A stretch of DNA of 64,000 bases, taken from contig NC_065576.1 of assembly GCF_937616625.2 (NCBI RefSeq), forward strand, positions 33,382,628-33,446,627, given 5' to 3'. Numbering within the stretch: position 1 is the stretch's first letter; the number at the start of each line of letters is the position of its first letter. Both the position numbers and the translations under genes were made by a program. The DNA comes from Mercurialis annua (Eukaryota; Streptophyta; Magnoliopsida; Malpighiales; Euphorbiaceae). Below the pieces are notes generated by a model. That model saw nothing but the letters and a program-made list of their open reading frames with translations, did no database searches and was not told the DNA's origin. Below are positions 12,300-25,700 of the stretch, one piece after another.

Positions 12300-14310
12300 T
12301 GTTGATGAAAAATCCTGCAAGTGCACAATGTCAACTCGTAGTACAGACTGTGAGGTCTGGATACCGTACCCACAAGAAAAGCAACTAAATACATCCAATT
12401 AAGATACTCAATTTGGATAGCCATTATTTGGTTGACGTGATTTGAAATTAATAAAATTGAATCAAACAAATATAATTTAAAATAATATTAAGCTTTGTAA
12501 TAAAAACGGGTTTAAACAATAATATGGAAGATCAAAAATTATTAATTTTCATTGTGCAATTAATCTCATGGGATATGGATTATGTTGTCAAATTACGGTT
12601 CATGCTAGTCTAATGAACCTATAGCTTACTCTCAAGCCACTATAGATAAAACATGTAACCAATTAATAGGCAATTACTCACTCACGTGCTATAATTAACC
12701 TAGTCAATTAATTAAATAATATTTATTAAGCAAACCTAAAGAACACGTATTCATTAACTCACTCTCGTGTTATTTATTCCTACGTTGTTGATTAACTGAT
12801 CTATTTTAATTAAACTCTCTCAAGTCAGAACTAAAACATAGGGCAATGAATGAATTGATCAGATACATTCAAGTATTATGAGCATTAATCAACACATAAT
12901 TTTAACAACAATCCATTATCGTAATAAAATTAAGTATGCATAAATCTGATTAATAATCCCTGAAAATGGGTTTAGCTACTCATATCTAAAGGAAATTCAA
13001 CAATAACATATATAGAATTCATGATAAATGAGAACACAACAATAATTGATATCTCAATAATTATCATACCTCAACTCTAGAATCCCGATATGTTTGTCGA
13101 AATAATTCCAAAGGATAGAGTAGAAATGAAACTCAAAAATAGACTAACTCTAATGGTGTTGTCTATGATCTAAATTGTAAGTTACAAGATGTAAAATGTA
13201 AGATATGAGATGTCTTTCGCTATACAATGCAAGGTATTTATAGAGTTGTTAGGAGTGGAGCTCAAATTAAGAATCCATTTTCTCTTCATGGAATTTTAGT
13301 GATGATCAAGTTTTGTATCTCTTCTTTCCATAGAGAGTGGATTGATGAGTAAGTCCTTCCATAAACATCTTGAGTGAATCATGATTCACTTATTTCATTT
13401 ACAAAGAAAGCTTGATTTAGTATCATCTTGATATCTTCTTTGAGTGATGATCGAGTTTTTCCATATGAGCTTGAGTGTATCAAGGTTGACTTATCTCATT
13501 TCCAAAAGAAGCTTGATTTAAGTCAACAGTGATTTTTTCTTCCATAATGAGCTTTTATTGTAGTCAATCCTCATTTCTTTGAGTGCAAGCCAAGGAAGAT
13601 CCCTTTTTGAGTGTGACTCAAAGATGTGTCGCTTATGGATGGTCTATGAGTGCTCACCAAAACTTCCAAAACCTTCCAAAATGGAAAAAACGCAACTTTT
13701 CCAGGTCTCAGCCGGTCCTTGGACAGCCCGGAAGACGTGGGCCGGCTTCTGCCCGGCACTTTTTTAGCTGCACAAACTCTGACTTCAAAACCTCATAACT
13801 CCTTGTAGACACGTAAGAATGAGCTGGTTCTTGATTCTACGGAAAGCTTAAGATGTTACTTTATTTCTTGTTGAGAACACAAAGACAATTGCGGTCCGTA
13901 AATGCTCCAAAACGTTTAATCAATGAAGCGGGGTCAGATTCACAAGTATGTATTTTTGCTCTTGGCGTCTATTTTCATCGGATCTTTGCACCACATTCTA
14001 ATATACTCCAATTATGGTCCCGAAAGGCTTCTAAATGGATTAAAACTCAAGAAATACGCCAACAATATTCTGGTTTGGCTTACGGCTTCGTTGGCTTTCT
14101 TAATATTGACTCGAAACCTTCTAACTCTGTCTATTTTTGAATTTTAACTCTTTTTTATTCATAAATACTCCAGAAATATTAAACATTTACATTTTTCATA
14201 AAAAGTATAAAACAAGTATAACTAACTAAATAAGCTTATATTTTACACAATAAAGTACTAAGAAATAGTAAATAAATGACCTAAATATTACATAAAGTAT
14301 ACGCTTATCA
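12300..14310 (-). repeat. 3' LTR of the Athila-like element
   Basis: 2011 bp, colinear with 34390-36379 at both ends (TGTTGATGAAAAATCCTGCA... and ...ACGCTTATCA). On the coding strand it begins TGATAAGCG. Open frames at 13571-14147 are LTR sequence, not genes. Confidence 0.9.
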
Positions 14311-14325
14311 AACCTCCTCACACTA
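14311..14325 (-). promoter_or_regulatory. Polypurine tract of the Athila-like element
   Basis: Minus strand reads GTGTGAGGAGGTT directly before the LTR start TGATAAG. It follows a GAGGACAAGTAAG block typical of plant Athila/Tat elements; the same arrangement recurs at 56175. Confidence 0.75.
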
Positions 14326-16267
14326 AAATCTTACTTGTCCTCAAGCAAGAGTATGGTTAATTATAAACACAAATCTAACAACCTTAGAGTCTTTGAACAC
14401 TTGTCAACAAAAATTACTCCCGACCGATGAAGAACATGAATGCAATCGTCTAATGTCAACAACTAAAAGTGATGCAAACAGATGAGGAATGCAATTACAA
14501 TGACTTATTCTAATGACATTCAGAATACTCTTGAATTGATATCATGTTAGCTCAAGACAGTCACAAAGTTACAATCATTTACGGGACATGCGATCAGTTG
14601 GTTTAATGACAATGGGCAAGTCATGGCATAGCTGTAATGCCCCGAAATTTGGGTATTCTAAAAATACGCGGTGTGTCTCATTTTAATAATTTAAAATGAG
14701 AAAAATAAGGAATTTAGCGGAATAAATAAAGAGAGGACCCAAATAGGTCGACGTTGGAATTTTAAATAAGAAAATTTCAATAATGATATTCCATAAAGGA
14801 AAATGGAATTAGGTTAAAGAGATAAAGTTGAGAAAGTGGCTAAAAGTCCACTTTAGCTCAAAATTGGAAAATAAGCGTTTAATTCCCGGAAAATAGAAAT
14901 TAAATAGATTATAAACGGTAATTTGTAATAAAATAATATCAATAAAATGGTTATCAATAGTTATTAAAATGAAATTTGGACGCAAAAGTTGGAAAAAGTG
15001 CAAGTTAGCTCAAAAGTTGAATTTGAGTGTTTTTGGATAAATTTGCCAAAATAAGATATCGGAAAGTGATATTATAAGGTATTTTGGAAATAAATAATAT
15101 AGAATTGATCGGACATAAAAGATTTAACGTTCGATGGACTAAATTGGACGAAAGAATAGTTAAAAACTAAAGCGTGAGGAGGTGGCAAAGTTAAGGACCA
15201 AATGGGACCTTTGCCAACCTAATTAAAGCCACTTGCATAAAAAGTTTAGGATCAGCATATATCCAAAACTCAGCAAGAAAAAAACAAAGCTCCCTTCCTC
15301 CATGAATGAAAATGAACCATATTTTTAAATGGCAATATCTTGCTCGTTCTTGATCTGAATCGCGTGATTCTTGCGGCCACGGAACGAGGAGGAGATTACC
15401 TACACCTATCAATTCTGGTTAAGAAGCTCAACTGGGAATTAGGGTTTCTGAGATAATCAATTCTGTTTTTGGTTTAATTTGATGGTTATGATGATGATGA
15501 TGATGATCATAAACTTAGGAATTGTGTTGTATGTTGTAATTAATGGATAAAACTGAGTTTAATCAGATGGTTTGTGAGATGTGAGGCTTATGCTGTGGCT
15601 GGACATTGGATTATGCTAAGGGTTTGATGATAGGTGGTGGCCGAAGGACGCCTTTGTGACCGAAAGATGCGCCAACGTGCCGAAGCACAGTGGAGTTATG
15701 TTGCGGCAACTCTGGTGCGTGGCACCAGAGCTGAACCATAGCAGCCCATCCCCCTTGCCAAAACAGGGGAGGGCATCCATGAAGGAAAGGGATCGAGCTA
15801 TCCCTTTCTTGAGGTCCAAAAGAGAATGGCTTTGCGTAAAACGCTAAGTTACGCAACTAATTTCGCGTTAAACGTAACGTACGTTTGGAAACAAATAAAT
15901 GGATTAAGGTATTATCAAATGTAAATAATGGATATGGCATGTGTTAAGGGTTGTTTTAAAGGGATTAAAACAATAAGAAATTAAGTAATAAAGTATGCGT
16001 TGTAAGTTTAAAAAGGCTAAGCGTTATAAGCTAGTTTCGGTTTAAACATACAATTGTTTTGAAACCGAATCTTAAGCTAAGAGTTTAATGAATGAAAATG
16101 GATTAATAGACAATAACCTAATGTTATAAGTTAGGTTTATGAATACTAGTTATATGTTTATTAAATTTAACCGTATTTGAAATGTGATTGTGTAATAGGT
16201 AACGACGAGCTACGATATTGATGATTTTGGCTTAGAAAGTTCGGCCAAGACATAGGAATGCATCGAA

Positions 16268-16440
16268 TAAATGTTTGGATTGAATTGCTTTGGATTGGGT
16301 TGTTCGGATTGAATTGTTTTGATTGAATTGTTTTGGATTGGGTTGTTCGGGTTGAATTGTTTTGGATTGAATTGCTTTGTATGGAATTGTTTGGATTGAA
16401 TTATATTGTTTTGGATTGGATTGTTTGAATTGGATAAACT
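16268..16440 (+). repeat. TTGGATTGAATTGTTT tandem array inside the LTR
   Basis: Irregular tandem copies of TTGGATTGAATTG and TTGGATTGGGTTGTTCGG. The same array with a different copy arrangement is at 28699-28870 in the other LTR. Confidence 0.75.
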
Positions 16441-17297
16441 GTATTGGCTTGAATGTTTGGCTTGTATTGTATTATTTATATTTCTTGGTATATGCAAATT
16501 GTGAATGTGTGTATGGTTCGTATTAGAGATGTGATCACAGAGTCGAGTCAAGTATAGACGACAAAAATAGAACGAACCCAACTAACTGATATGAGTGAGT
16601 TTGTATCTGGTTGAATGATCCCAAACTTTTTGTATGTACGTACGTGTTAAGTGAGGAGGCGACAGTGATTTGTTCACGGCCTATATACCTTAACTTAACG
16701 GGTAAACCTGAGGCAACAGTGATACGTTCGCGGCCCAGATACCATATTTGGAATTTGTGATAGATTGAAAAAGGCAATACCTCCGCAAGACTAGGTGAAT
16801 ACCCAGAGCGAGATAAGTCTAAGACTAAGAATTGTTTGAATTGCCTATTTGTCATTTGAATTGTTTGAAAGTATATGTATATGAAATGTTTGTATTTGTA
16901 TAAAACGGTTTTAAAAAGGTGATGCTATTTTGATAAAAGGGTGACTAACGTATAACTCACTCAGCTTAAAGCTGACCCCCCACAATGTTTGTTTTCAGGT
17001 ACATAGACTCTCGACTTGGATAGAAGTCAATTTTTTGATCGGAAGTCAAGCTTGAAGTATACAGTCCGGACTTCTGTAGTTGCTGCAGTAGTGTTTTGTT
17101 TGACCAGATTTGTGGTCTAGTATAATATTTTGATATGATGTTGGTTTTCATTTGCTTTCATTATATGTACGTATGTTTTGTACACGGAAGGTGAATACTC
17201 GTGATTATGGCTTTGTAAGTTGTACAGAGTGGTTTGTGTTCTAAACATGTGCTAGTAACACAGTATTCAAACATTTTATTGTCGATTGTTCGGTAAT

Positions 17298-17788
17298 TGA
17301 TGGTTCCGGTGATGCTGGATCCGGTCTTGATGTGGCCGGTCTAAGTATGATCATCAATCTACACAGAAAAGATAGGTTAGAAGGATTCGAGCCGGTGTTG
17401 GCTCGAACACCCTCCGATGCCTAAGTCAGATAGACTGAATTGATAAGAGTTTAGAGTGAATATGAGCAATAAAAGGTGTCCTTTACCTAACCTAGGTCCA
17501 TTAATATATAATAGATAGTCATTGCATTGTAGTATGAGTCTTGTTACTGATTTGAGTTCATCTTCTTGTTAAGATTAGGTAAAATCCGTCCTTATCCCTG
17601 ATTTCACGGGATAAGGGCGTTATCTGGTCTTCTGGTAGCACTGCGTACTGAGTCAGTGACTTCGGACTTGTCTCTGAGTCAGTGACTTCGGACTTGTCTC
17701 TGAGTCAGTGACTTCGGGCTTGTCTCTGAGTCAGTGACCAACGCCACCTGTGTGGGTCTTGTGTACAATTCTGGTGGTGTATCCATCA
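17298..17788 (-). repeat. LARD LTR (3' LTR in element orientation)
   Basis: 491 bp with four head-to-tail 26-bp units beginning CTGAGTCAGTGACTTCGG at 17648-17739, the last unit partial. Also a CCTTATCCC...GGGATAAGG hairpin at about 17599-17626. Ends CATCA; followed by the tract GTTACGAGGGACTAA (minus strand, 17789-17803). Confidence 0.9.
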
Positions 17789-19699
17789 TTAGTCCCTCGT
17801 AACAAGAATATTTATATCAAGCATTTATGTTTGTTTCATTGTTTCTGTGGAGTGTGTCTGTGACCTTTTGTCTTGTATTTTGAAACGTTGCTTTCTTCAT
17901 GCTGTGTCTTCTTATCGAGCTTTCCTCGGCCCACTTCATTTTTTTGTTTTGTTCTACATGTTACATACTTGTTTTCTCCTTTATCGCAAAGATGGGTGAT
18001 AATTTTCTTGATGACTTGACTCTCTCTCTCTCTCTTTTTTGATGATAATGATGATGTTGTGATTGTCGGGTTTAAACCTGTGTTACCCAATGTGTGTGTG
18101 AGCGGCTGTTTGACTGACTTCTGTTCCACTGCGATAAAGATCATTCGTGAGACTACCCCGATTATGATATCAACAAGTTTATGTCGATTGATTTTCGAGC
18201 TCTGGGTCAGCGAGTTGCGGCAAAGGTTGCAGCTTAAGAAAGATGGGTTGCATGTTTCTCCAGTTCTCCCTTCGTACGCTTCTAGAGATGGCATGAAGGA
18301 CGCCATGGAATCCGAGGAGAAAAAGAGCTTGCCGATACTACTGTCAAAGATGGCAAGCAGCTTTTGCCTCTTTCAGGACTATTGACTGCGTCCAAGACAA
18401 TTTCAATATTTGCAGGTTGAAACTTCGGAGGTCCTTAAGCATGATTCTCTTGTCCTTGACTCAATCGAGAAACTTTCTAAAGAGAAAGATTCGGGTGGTC
18501 CAAAGGAGGGGAGTGACCCTTCTAGAGGAAAAGATGTAGGCCGTATGTTGGGCCTGTAGCTAGCTTTCTTTTACTTTGTTTTGGTGCTACCTTGTGAGGT
18601 AGTACTTCTTTTGTTTGTACTTTTCTTTAGGGGGGTCTTTGTGGTAGACTCCCCATCTCAGAGAACAATTGCGTGTTTTTTATGAATGTGTGTTGCATCT
18701 GTAAAGAATCATACTGTTGACTATGTCATGCGTCTGTGTCATAGGTCTGCGACTAGCTTCTACTAGAGGCTTCGAACCGAAAAATGACAAACTTTCAAGA
18801 ATCTCCTGATGAAGAGGAACTCAATGCGTTTGATGTTGTAAGTCCAAAGGAGGGAGCGACCTTTCCGGAGGAGAACATCGTCTAGCCTCGTAGCCTTTTT
18901 ACTTCGTGTTTGTTTTGTTCTTGTCCCTTGGGACAATCATTTGTTTTGTATTCCACAATTTCTTGTGGTGAATGTTCTGGGGATGTTTTTCAATCCACAT
19001 TAATCCTACGTGGAGATCTGCATTCGCCATACAGTACACTGGGTCTGGTACACTATACTGAGTCCGATACAGTACACTGAGTCTGGTACACCATACTGAG
19101 TCTGATACAATACACTGAGTCTGGTACGTTACGTCTATCCTTGTTTGAGCAGGACTCTGTTTGGTCTTAGATATTTCTGGTATGGTTGAACCATATCCAT
19201 CATTTACTTCCTCCCTTTCAAACAAGTATTCTTCAAGCATTTATGTTTTCTCAGTCTTTTGCCAAGGTGAAGAGTCCAAGGAAAAATTGACGATCCTTCG
19301 AGGAAGGAAGAACTTCGTGAGGAGAATACTAATGGTACAGAGGAGGGAGCGACCCTACCAAAGGAAAATGTTGTTTTTAGCTGGCTTTCGAATACTTTTT
19401 GTGTTGCCTCGTGGGACAACACTTCTCTTGTTCTTTCATTTTGGGGCTCTTATGTTAATTAGAACCGGCCCCTTTATTTCAGAACAATTTTCATGTTTTA
19501 CGGATCAGTTGATCTACATCCTTCCTCTAGTTTTGTTGGCGTTGTCATGGAGCCTTCTCGTGGAGATGGCGCAGAGAAGAGTCTCAGTCCTTCCGCCGAA
19601 ATCCTAGAGAAAGAATACAGTACGCAGTGTAACGAGGTACTTTTACCTCCTTTGGGACTATTGACTGCGCCTGCCGTACTTCGAGTAAAATGGTTCTTC

Positions 19700-20000
19700 T
19701 AGTGGTTCTGTCATTCTAGTAGAATAGTCCTTCAGGTGGGATGGTTCTTTCAACGAGGTGATACTTCGAGCGGAAATGCCTCTCCGGTGGAAATTTTCTT
19801 CTAGTAGAATAATCCTTCAAGTGGGACGGTTCTTTTGATGGAGCAATCCTTCAAGTGGAAATGTTCTTCTAGAAATATAATGCTTTGAGTGGGACGGTTC
19901 TTTCGATGGAGCAATCCTTCGGGTGGGATGGTCTTTCTGGTGGAGTTGTCCTTCCATAAATAGTCCTTCAAGTAGGACGGTTCTTTCGATGGAGTAATCC
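19700..20000. repeat. Irregular repeats in LARD interior
   Basis: Repeated variants of GGGACGGTTCTTTCGATGGAG and CAATCCTTCAAGTGG (units of roughly 50-100 bp). A separate small array at 19020-19130 repeats ACACTGAGTCTGGTAC. Confidence 0.65.
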
Positions 20001-20589
20001 TTCAATGAATCGGGTATTGTGGTACTTTAGTCGTCTGCCTTCGATGTGCTTTGGTTTTGATCTTTGTATGGTGCATTCAATGGTCCTGCTTGGTTATCTG
20101 CCTCCGGTACACTTTGACTCCGAGGAATGTCTTTTGCTTGAAACTGTCCCAAAACTTGGTTGGGCAAGTTGTGAATTTTGGATTTCTACTTCTATTGCTT
20201 TAACGTCTTTTATGGAATGATGTTGTTCTTTCTTTTGCGAGTGGAAATGAAGCATTTTCTTTCTATTCAGCTGTTTTGCTTTTGTTTGGCCTACTTCTCG
20301 GGCGATTCCACTCTACATTTGAGTCTAGAGTACTCCTCAATCAGTTGTTTCCCTAACACCTCTATGTCTGCGTCTAGGATTACTCATCCATCTGTGCCTG
20401 CACCTGGGACTACTCGTCCATCTGCATTTGGGACTATTTTTTCATCGATTGTTCACTGTTGTATATTTCTATCTAGGATCGTTATTTATCTTGTTGTACA
20501 TCTTTTTCTTGAATTGTTTGTCCTCCACTTTTTGTCCCAACAACTCTGCGTCTGGGTTGTTCGTCCTCCGGTTGTTGTCCTTCTGCGTC

Positions 20590-21370
20590 TGAGTTGTGCA
20601 TCTACGCCTGGGACTTCGTCAATCTACATCTGTTCCTGGATTACTTGTATGTCGGTTTTTCATAACATCTCTGTGTCTGCGCCTAGGATCTGCGTCTGCG
20701 CCTAGGATCTGCGTCTATGCTTGGGACTTCGTCAATCTACATTTGTTCCTGGGATTACTTGTCTGTCGGTTCTTTTCATAACATCTCTGTGTCTGCGCTG
20801 GGATCTGCGTCTGCGCCTAGGATCTGCGTCTATGCTTTGGACTTCGTCAATCTACATATGTGCCTGGGATTACTCGTCCGTCGGTTCTTTTCGTGACATC
20901 TCTGCGTCTGCGCCTAGGATCTGGGCCTGCGCCTAGGATCTGTGTGTATGCTTGGGACTTCGTCAATATACATCTGTGCCTGGGATTCCTCGTCCGTTGG
21001 TTCTTTTCATAACATCTCTAAGTCTGTGCGTCTACGCTTGGGACTTCGTCAATCTACATTTGTGCCTGGGATTACTCGTCCGTCGATTCTTTTCGTAACA
21101 TCTTTGCGTCTGCGCCTAGGATCTGCTCCTGCACCTAGGATCTGTGTCTGGGATTACTCGTCCGTCGGTTCTTTTCGTAACATCTCTGCGTCTGCGCCTA
21201 GGATCTGCTCCTGCGCCTAGGATCTGTTTCTATGCTTGGGACTTCGTTAATCTACATCTGTGCCTAGGATTACTCGTTTGTCGGTTCTTTTCGTAACATT
21301 CTGCGTCTGCGCCTAGGATCTGCTCCTGCGCCTAGGATCTGTTTCTATGCTTGGGACTTCGTCAATCTAC
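20590..21370. repeat. Minisatellite of about 115-bp units in LARD interior
   Basis: The anchor ACTTCGTCAATCTAC recurs near 20613, 20726, 20841, 20957, 21043, 21241 (variant) and 21356, mostly 113-116 bp apart. Units also share GCGCCTAGGATCTGCGTCTG and ATTACTCGTCCGTCGGTTC. Long open plus-strand frames here are a by-product of the repeat and run against the element's orientation. Confidence 0.85.
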
Positions 21371-21960
21371 ATCTTCATTTGGGATCATTTGTCCTCCAAT
21401 TCTTTTTATTGGTGCATTTCTTCCTTCTATGACTGGTACAACTGTTTCTTTTCCGAGTGTCACAGTAGTTTCTCTTCTAACTTTCACTGTGGTTTCTCTT
21501 CTAAAATTCCATTAAGCAGCATTTTAATCACTGCAAACTTCAGTAAAAATGATTCAACAAGTAAATTTTAATGCCAATATAATAAAGTAATGTTTTTTTT
21601 ATTCCGTTACTTCAATATTTATAATTTAGTAGATCTATAATATCGATACAAATAGACGTTATCTTACAAGCATCATAAGATTGCCACTTTGAATACTAGT
21701 GATATAAAAGGAAAAACTTATCTGTTTGTTTTTGTATGTTGCACTGGTATCTGCGTCTGGTACATGGTAACTGTTCCTTTTATGACATAGAGATTAGAAG
21801 AAGTTTGGATGAACTAAACTTTCTTGATTCGACAGCTTCATATATCAATTTTGATAGCCACTTTTGCTCTAATTTGTTGATTTTCACTCGTGACTTCCAA
21901 TCTTTTTTTATGGTTGTCTATAAACGAGACCAAAATTGAAATTATTCAAGAACAAATTAT

Positions 21961-21982
21961 CGTTCCCACAGACGGCGCCAAA
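21961..21982 (-). promoter_or_regulatory. Primer-binding site of the LARD
   Basis: Minus strand TTTGGCGCCGTCTGTGGGAA directly follows the 5' LTR. This is a frequent PBS form in plant Ty3 elements; the tRNA is not assigned here. Confidence 0.75.
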
Positions 21983-22473
21983 TGATGGTTCCGGTGATGC
22001 TGGATCCGGTCTTGATGTGGCCGGTCTAAGTATGATCATCAATCTACACAGAAAAGATAGGTTAGAAGGATTCGAGCCGGTGTTGGCTCGAACACCCTCC
22101 GATGCCTAAGTCAGATAGACTGAATTGATAAGAGTTTAGAGTGAATATGAGCAATAAAAGGTGTCCTTTACCTGACCTAGGTCCATTAATATATAATAGA
22201 TAGTCATTGCATTGTAGTATGAGTCTTGTTACTGATTTGAGTTCATCTTCTTGTTAAGATTAGGTAAAATCCGTCCTTATCCCTGATTTCACGGGATAAG
22301 GGCGTTATCAGGTCTTCTGGTAGCACTGCGTACTGAGTCAGTGACTTCGGACTTGTCTCTGAGTCAGTGACTTCGGACTTGTCTCTGAGTCAGTGACTTC
22401 GGGCTTGTCTCTGAGTCAGTGACCAACGCCACCTGTGTGGGTCTTGTGTACAATTCTGGTGGTGTATCCATCA
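21983..22473 (-). repeat. LARD LTR (5' LTR in element orientation)
   Basis: 491 bp, differing from 17298-17788 only at one site in CCTTTACCTRACCTAGG and one in CGTTATCWGGTC by eye. Contains the same 26-bp TGAGTCA-bearing tandem (22333-22424). Confidence 0.9.
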
Positions 22474-22700
22474 GTAATGTATATTTGTATTAAAGTGATA
22501 AGCCCGAAGAAAGTTTTATGTTTACTAGTGTGTAAGAGTATGTTTGATAAATGCTTCTGCGTATACGCTCAATATGTGATAGTTAGTTGAACAATCTGCG
22601 AAAACGTTTTAGTGAATTTTAGGCTTACTACGGGTTTTAGAACTACCATTCCCATTCCCTAGCGCTGGTCTCGACTCGAGATTTCGGGGCATGACAAAGT

Positions 22701-22714
22701 TGGTCTCAGAGCAG
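22701..22714 (+). promoter_or_regulatory. Primer-binding site of the Tekay-like element
   Basis: TGGTCTCAGAGCAG, four bases after the LTR end; one change from the TGGTATCAGAGC complementary to initiator tRNA-Met. Confidence 0.7.
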
Positions 22715-25700
22715 TTAGTCCAGTTACTACTGCTAATATGGGTTGGGGCATATTGATACTACTGCTATTCAGTAATTAAGTTCATATGAACTGCTGCAGC
22801 TATAGAAAAGAGTCGTACCTGAGTCATTGTTTTGTGCTAAGTTTGACCGATTGATTTACAAAACGATGTTTGCTCTTTGTGAAGTACATGGTTAAGGTGA
22901 GGATGCGTGTTACGTTTTGATAACATATGCATGTGCCAAACACATATTGAAATTGGACATTGTGAGAAATGGAATCTCATAATAAGTTATTCTAGTTTCG
23001 AAATGTCTGCGCAAATGGAGCTCAGTCACGTATTGTAACAGGAAAGGAGGAAGCGCCTCCTATGTATAAAACCAGTTTCTACGCAGATCATGTACCAAGC
23101 AACGAAAGAGCAACTTTTATGTATCAGGATGGCTTTCATGCCAAGGATAGTGGATCACTAAAAATCCATCAGTGATTCATAAGAGGAGGAAAAGGAGAAG
23201 GATCTGTCAGAGGATTTTGACAACAGAACAGTTAAGCAATGAATAGTTCTGGGCTTATTTATAGAGGTATCAGGATGTGAGAAAGGATATGCGCAAAAGA
23301 GAACTTCAGACAGGGATCAATTTGAATGGGGTCAGGACCTAGATAGAGACATACTCAAGGAGTATGCTATCTATTAAGGCATCCATCGGGGGAGATTCTG
23401 CATATAATAAGAACAGTTTACATGATTAACTAGGACAACGACGCAATCAACCGTCGTTTATATCAAGGGACTAGCACCCAAGTTTGTGAAACTGTATCAA
23501 GATACGCATGAGCATTACGTATCGATATCGGCTAGGGATATTCAGATAGCCAAGCGATTGTAAGTAGAGTAGTAATCCGATCCGATCTTTCTTCTTCAAA
23601 CGTGAAGAATACCTGGAGATCATGCTAGTAGTACTTGGCATAACCCAGCACTCGTGCAAGGAGGCAGAGGTAGTATTAGACGCATTAGAAAATGCGAACG
23701 TGGCATCGTAACTCGAGAGAAATACGAGTCTAGTTTGGCACCCCAAGTATGACTTGAATTATGTGTTGTGTGCCATACACGCTTATATGATTAGTGTGTT
23801 TTTACGCCAAATGTGTTTATATGATAGAAATGTATGTATTGTTTGTTATGTGATCAATTATTTTGATATGCATTGGTTGAACTATGTTAATTGAGATATT
23901 TCCTATAAAGGTAGATTAATAAACCCGCGCATCTAGGCTTTATCCTCAACATAGTTATTGATACGAAGACTAAACAAAGAATTGAATGAAAACAAAATAT
24001 GTAAGACACATAATGTATGCGATTTGAAACGTAATTCCCTATATTACGTTTTGATTTACCACGAGGATGGTAAACGAGATAGAAAAGAAGAAGGCTATGA
24101 AAGATTGATCCGTAAGCTTAAGGGTTACGTGGTATCAAAATGTGATCGGGATGGTGAACAATGGAGATAATTAATGAGTGTCGAAACGGGGGCAACAAAA
24201 GATTCAGTTAGCAATGCTAAAAGAATAGCATTAGCTATAAAACACTTCGCTAGGTGTTAAAGGACAATGATAAGTCCAATACCGAAATTATAATAAAACC
24301 CCAATAGAAAACAATGGAAAGCCGTTAATGTTGCAAAGTGTGTAATTTGGAGGGACTTACTGTGATTTTCAAAAAGAGAAAATCTCATGATTTTAAACAG
24401 TGCAAATGTGCTCAGACCTCGCATATGATATGTATGATCACGTTAAACAAATGCATATAAAATATGATTTTCAAAAACATCATGCATCATATCTTCACAA
24501 GTAGTGAAAGAAACGGGATTTTCTCGAACAACTCTTTGGTGATGAGAAATGTCATCACTCTGAGCTACATTGTACTTCAAATGATTTGAAAGGAAAGAAG
24601 ATATTGAAAGACTAACCGGTTAGCAAAGTCAGAAATGTTTGGAATGTATTTGTTTTGTAAGAAACCCAGATGTAAAGCCCTGCGACAATAAAGATAAAAG
24701 ATTCTTGTTAAACAAGAATGAACATATGTGATAAAACACACCTCAATATAAGCATTAAGCCCTTATAATAATAAAGTAACATCGAGATGATCTATATGAG
24801 GCATGAAGGGTGTTGGTAAGATACCTATGATTGGTACTTACCTAAATATGAGATGGGGAAAAACATAGGAAATGTAAAGCGGAAAGAAAAGAAAGATAAA
24901 GACCCGAAATGAATACGGGCCATAGAAAGACCATGTAAGGGTGATAAGAATCAAATAGATAGTAAGTGTATAACGCCTAGTACTTGATAAGAACAAACGA
25001 GGAATGAGCAGATCATAATAAGGTAGTCTGATAGAAAGACACCTAATATGAAGAATTAAGACGTAAGGTAAAAGAGTACGGATTTAGAATAACCGCAGGT
25101 AGAAGAGCCAAGCGGGAGGACTTGACATAAGTCTAAGAAGAACCCTACTGATAGATCAGTTATCAGTAAGAGTCTGGTATAGGAATGAATGTACAAGCAA
25201 GAATGCAATACGTCGATTGGTTCGAGAAGGGAGAAGTTATACCTCCTACCGATAGTAGACATTAGAAATATCGAGAGGGAAGTATAAGATGATCAGAAAA
25301 TATGATAGGACAAAGATATGAACTTCAACGGACGATGATAAATGAATCATCAGTCCTATGTTCATAAGAACCAAGAAGTATCATGTACAATATGTACATT
25401 AGAATGAGAGGGATAAGGAAAAGGAAAGGAATACATCGGATGATGGTAATGATGTTACCAATCCCGGATAGAAAATCAAAGTTATTGGATCAAGACATAG
25501 GAAGTATGCCATAAAGGATAGACATGACACCTATTGAGGAATGCGTAGCGAACAATCTCATTCATGGGATTTGATGCCAGGTGATGGTATGAAAGGGAAA
25601 GTATTCCCATATACCATAAGACACCGATAAGGATATCGAGTGAAAGATCATATAAACCTAACAGTAAAGATAACAATTAGCAAGTGGATAATCAGAGTAT

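Larger units (their letters stand above)
17298..22473 (-). mobile_element. LARD-type non-autonomous LTR retrotransposon, recent
   Basis: 491-bp LTRs at 17298-17788 and 21983-22473 (TGATGG...CATCA) with perfect target duplication GTAAT (17293-17297, 22474-22478). By eye they differ at two positions only, so insertion was recent. Primer-binding site next to the right LTR and purine-rich tract next to the left LTR set the minus orientation. The 4.2-kb interior has no gag or pol motifs on either strand; instead it holds tandem repeats (19020-19130, 19700-20000, 20590-21370). It must rely on proteins of another element. Confidence 0.9.
14633..22696 (+). repeat. 5' LTR of the Tekay-like element, split by a LARD
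   Basis: LTR sequence runs 14633-17297 and resumes at 22479-22696 after the LARD. About 2.9 kb without the insert. Clearly alignable to 26969-29942, but with many substitutions and an indel of about 100 bp near 16260/28590. Short frames such as 15611-15856 are within the LTR. Confidence 0.88.

Noticed and set aside
13571..14147. Overlapping ORFs, and their counterparts at 35637-36216
   Set aside because: They lie in the paired LTRs of the Athila-like element and are not conserved as coding between the two copies.
15611..15856. ORFs on both strands resembling short proteins, also at 27919-28186
   Set aside because: Inside the Tekay-like LTRs; a hairpin around CTCTGGTGC/GCACCAGAG accounts for the mirrored readings.
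16268..16440. Repeat array considered as a CRISPR-like or satellite locus
   Set aside because: Irregular units without unique spacers, duplicated in both LTRs; an LTR-internal array in a plant genome.
20178..21220. Long plus-strand open frames over the minisatellite
   Set aside because: They follow the repeat period, run against the LARD orientation and have Met/Trp/Cys-rich content with no domain; repeat artefact.
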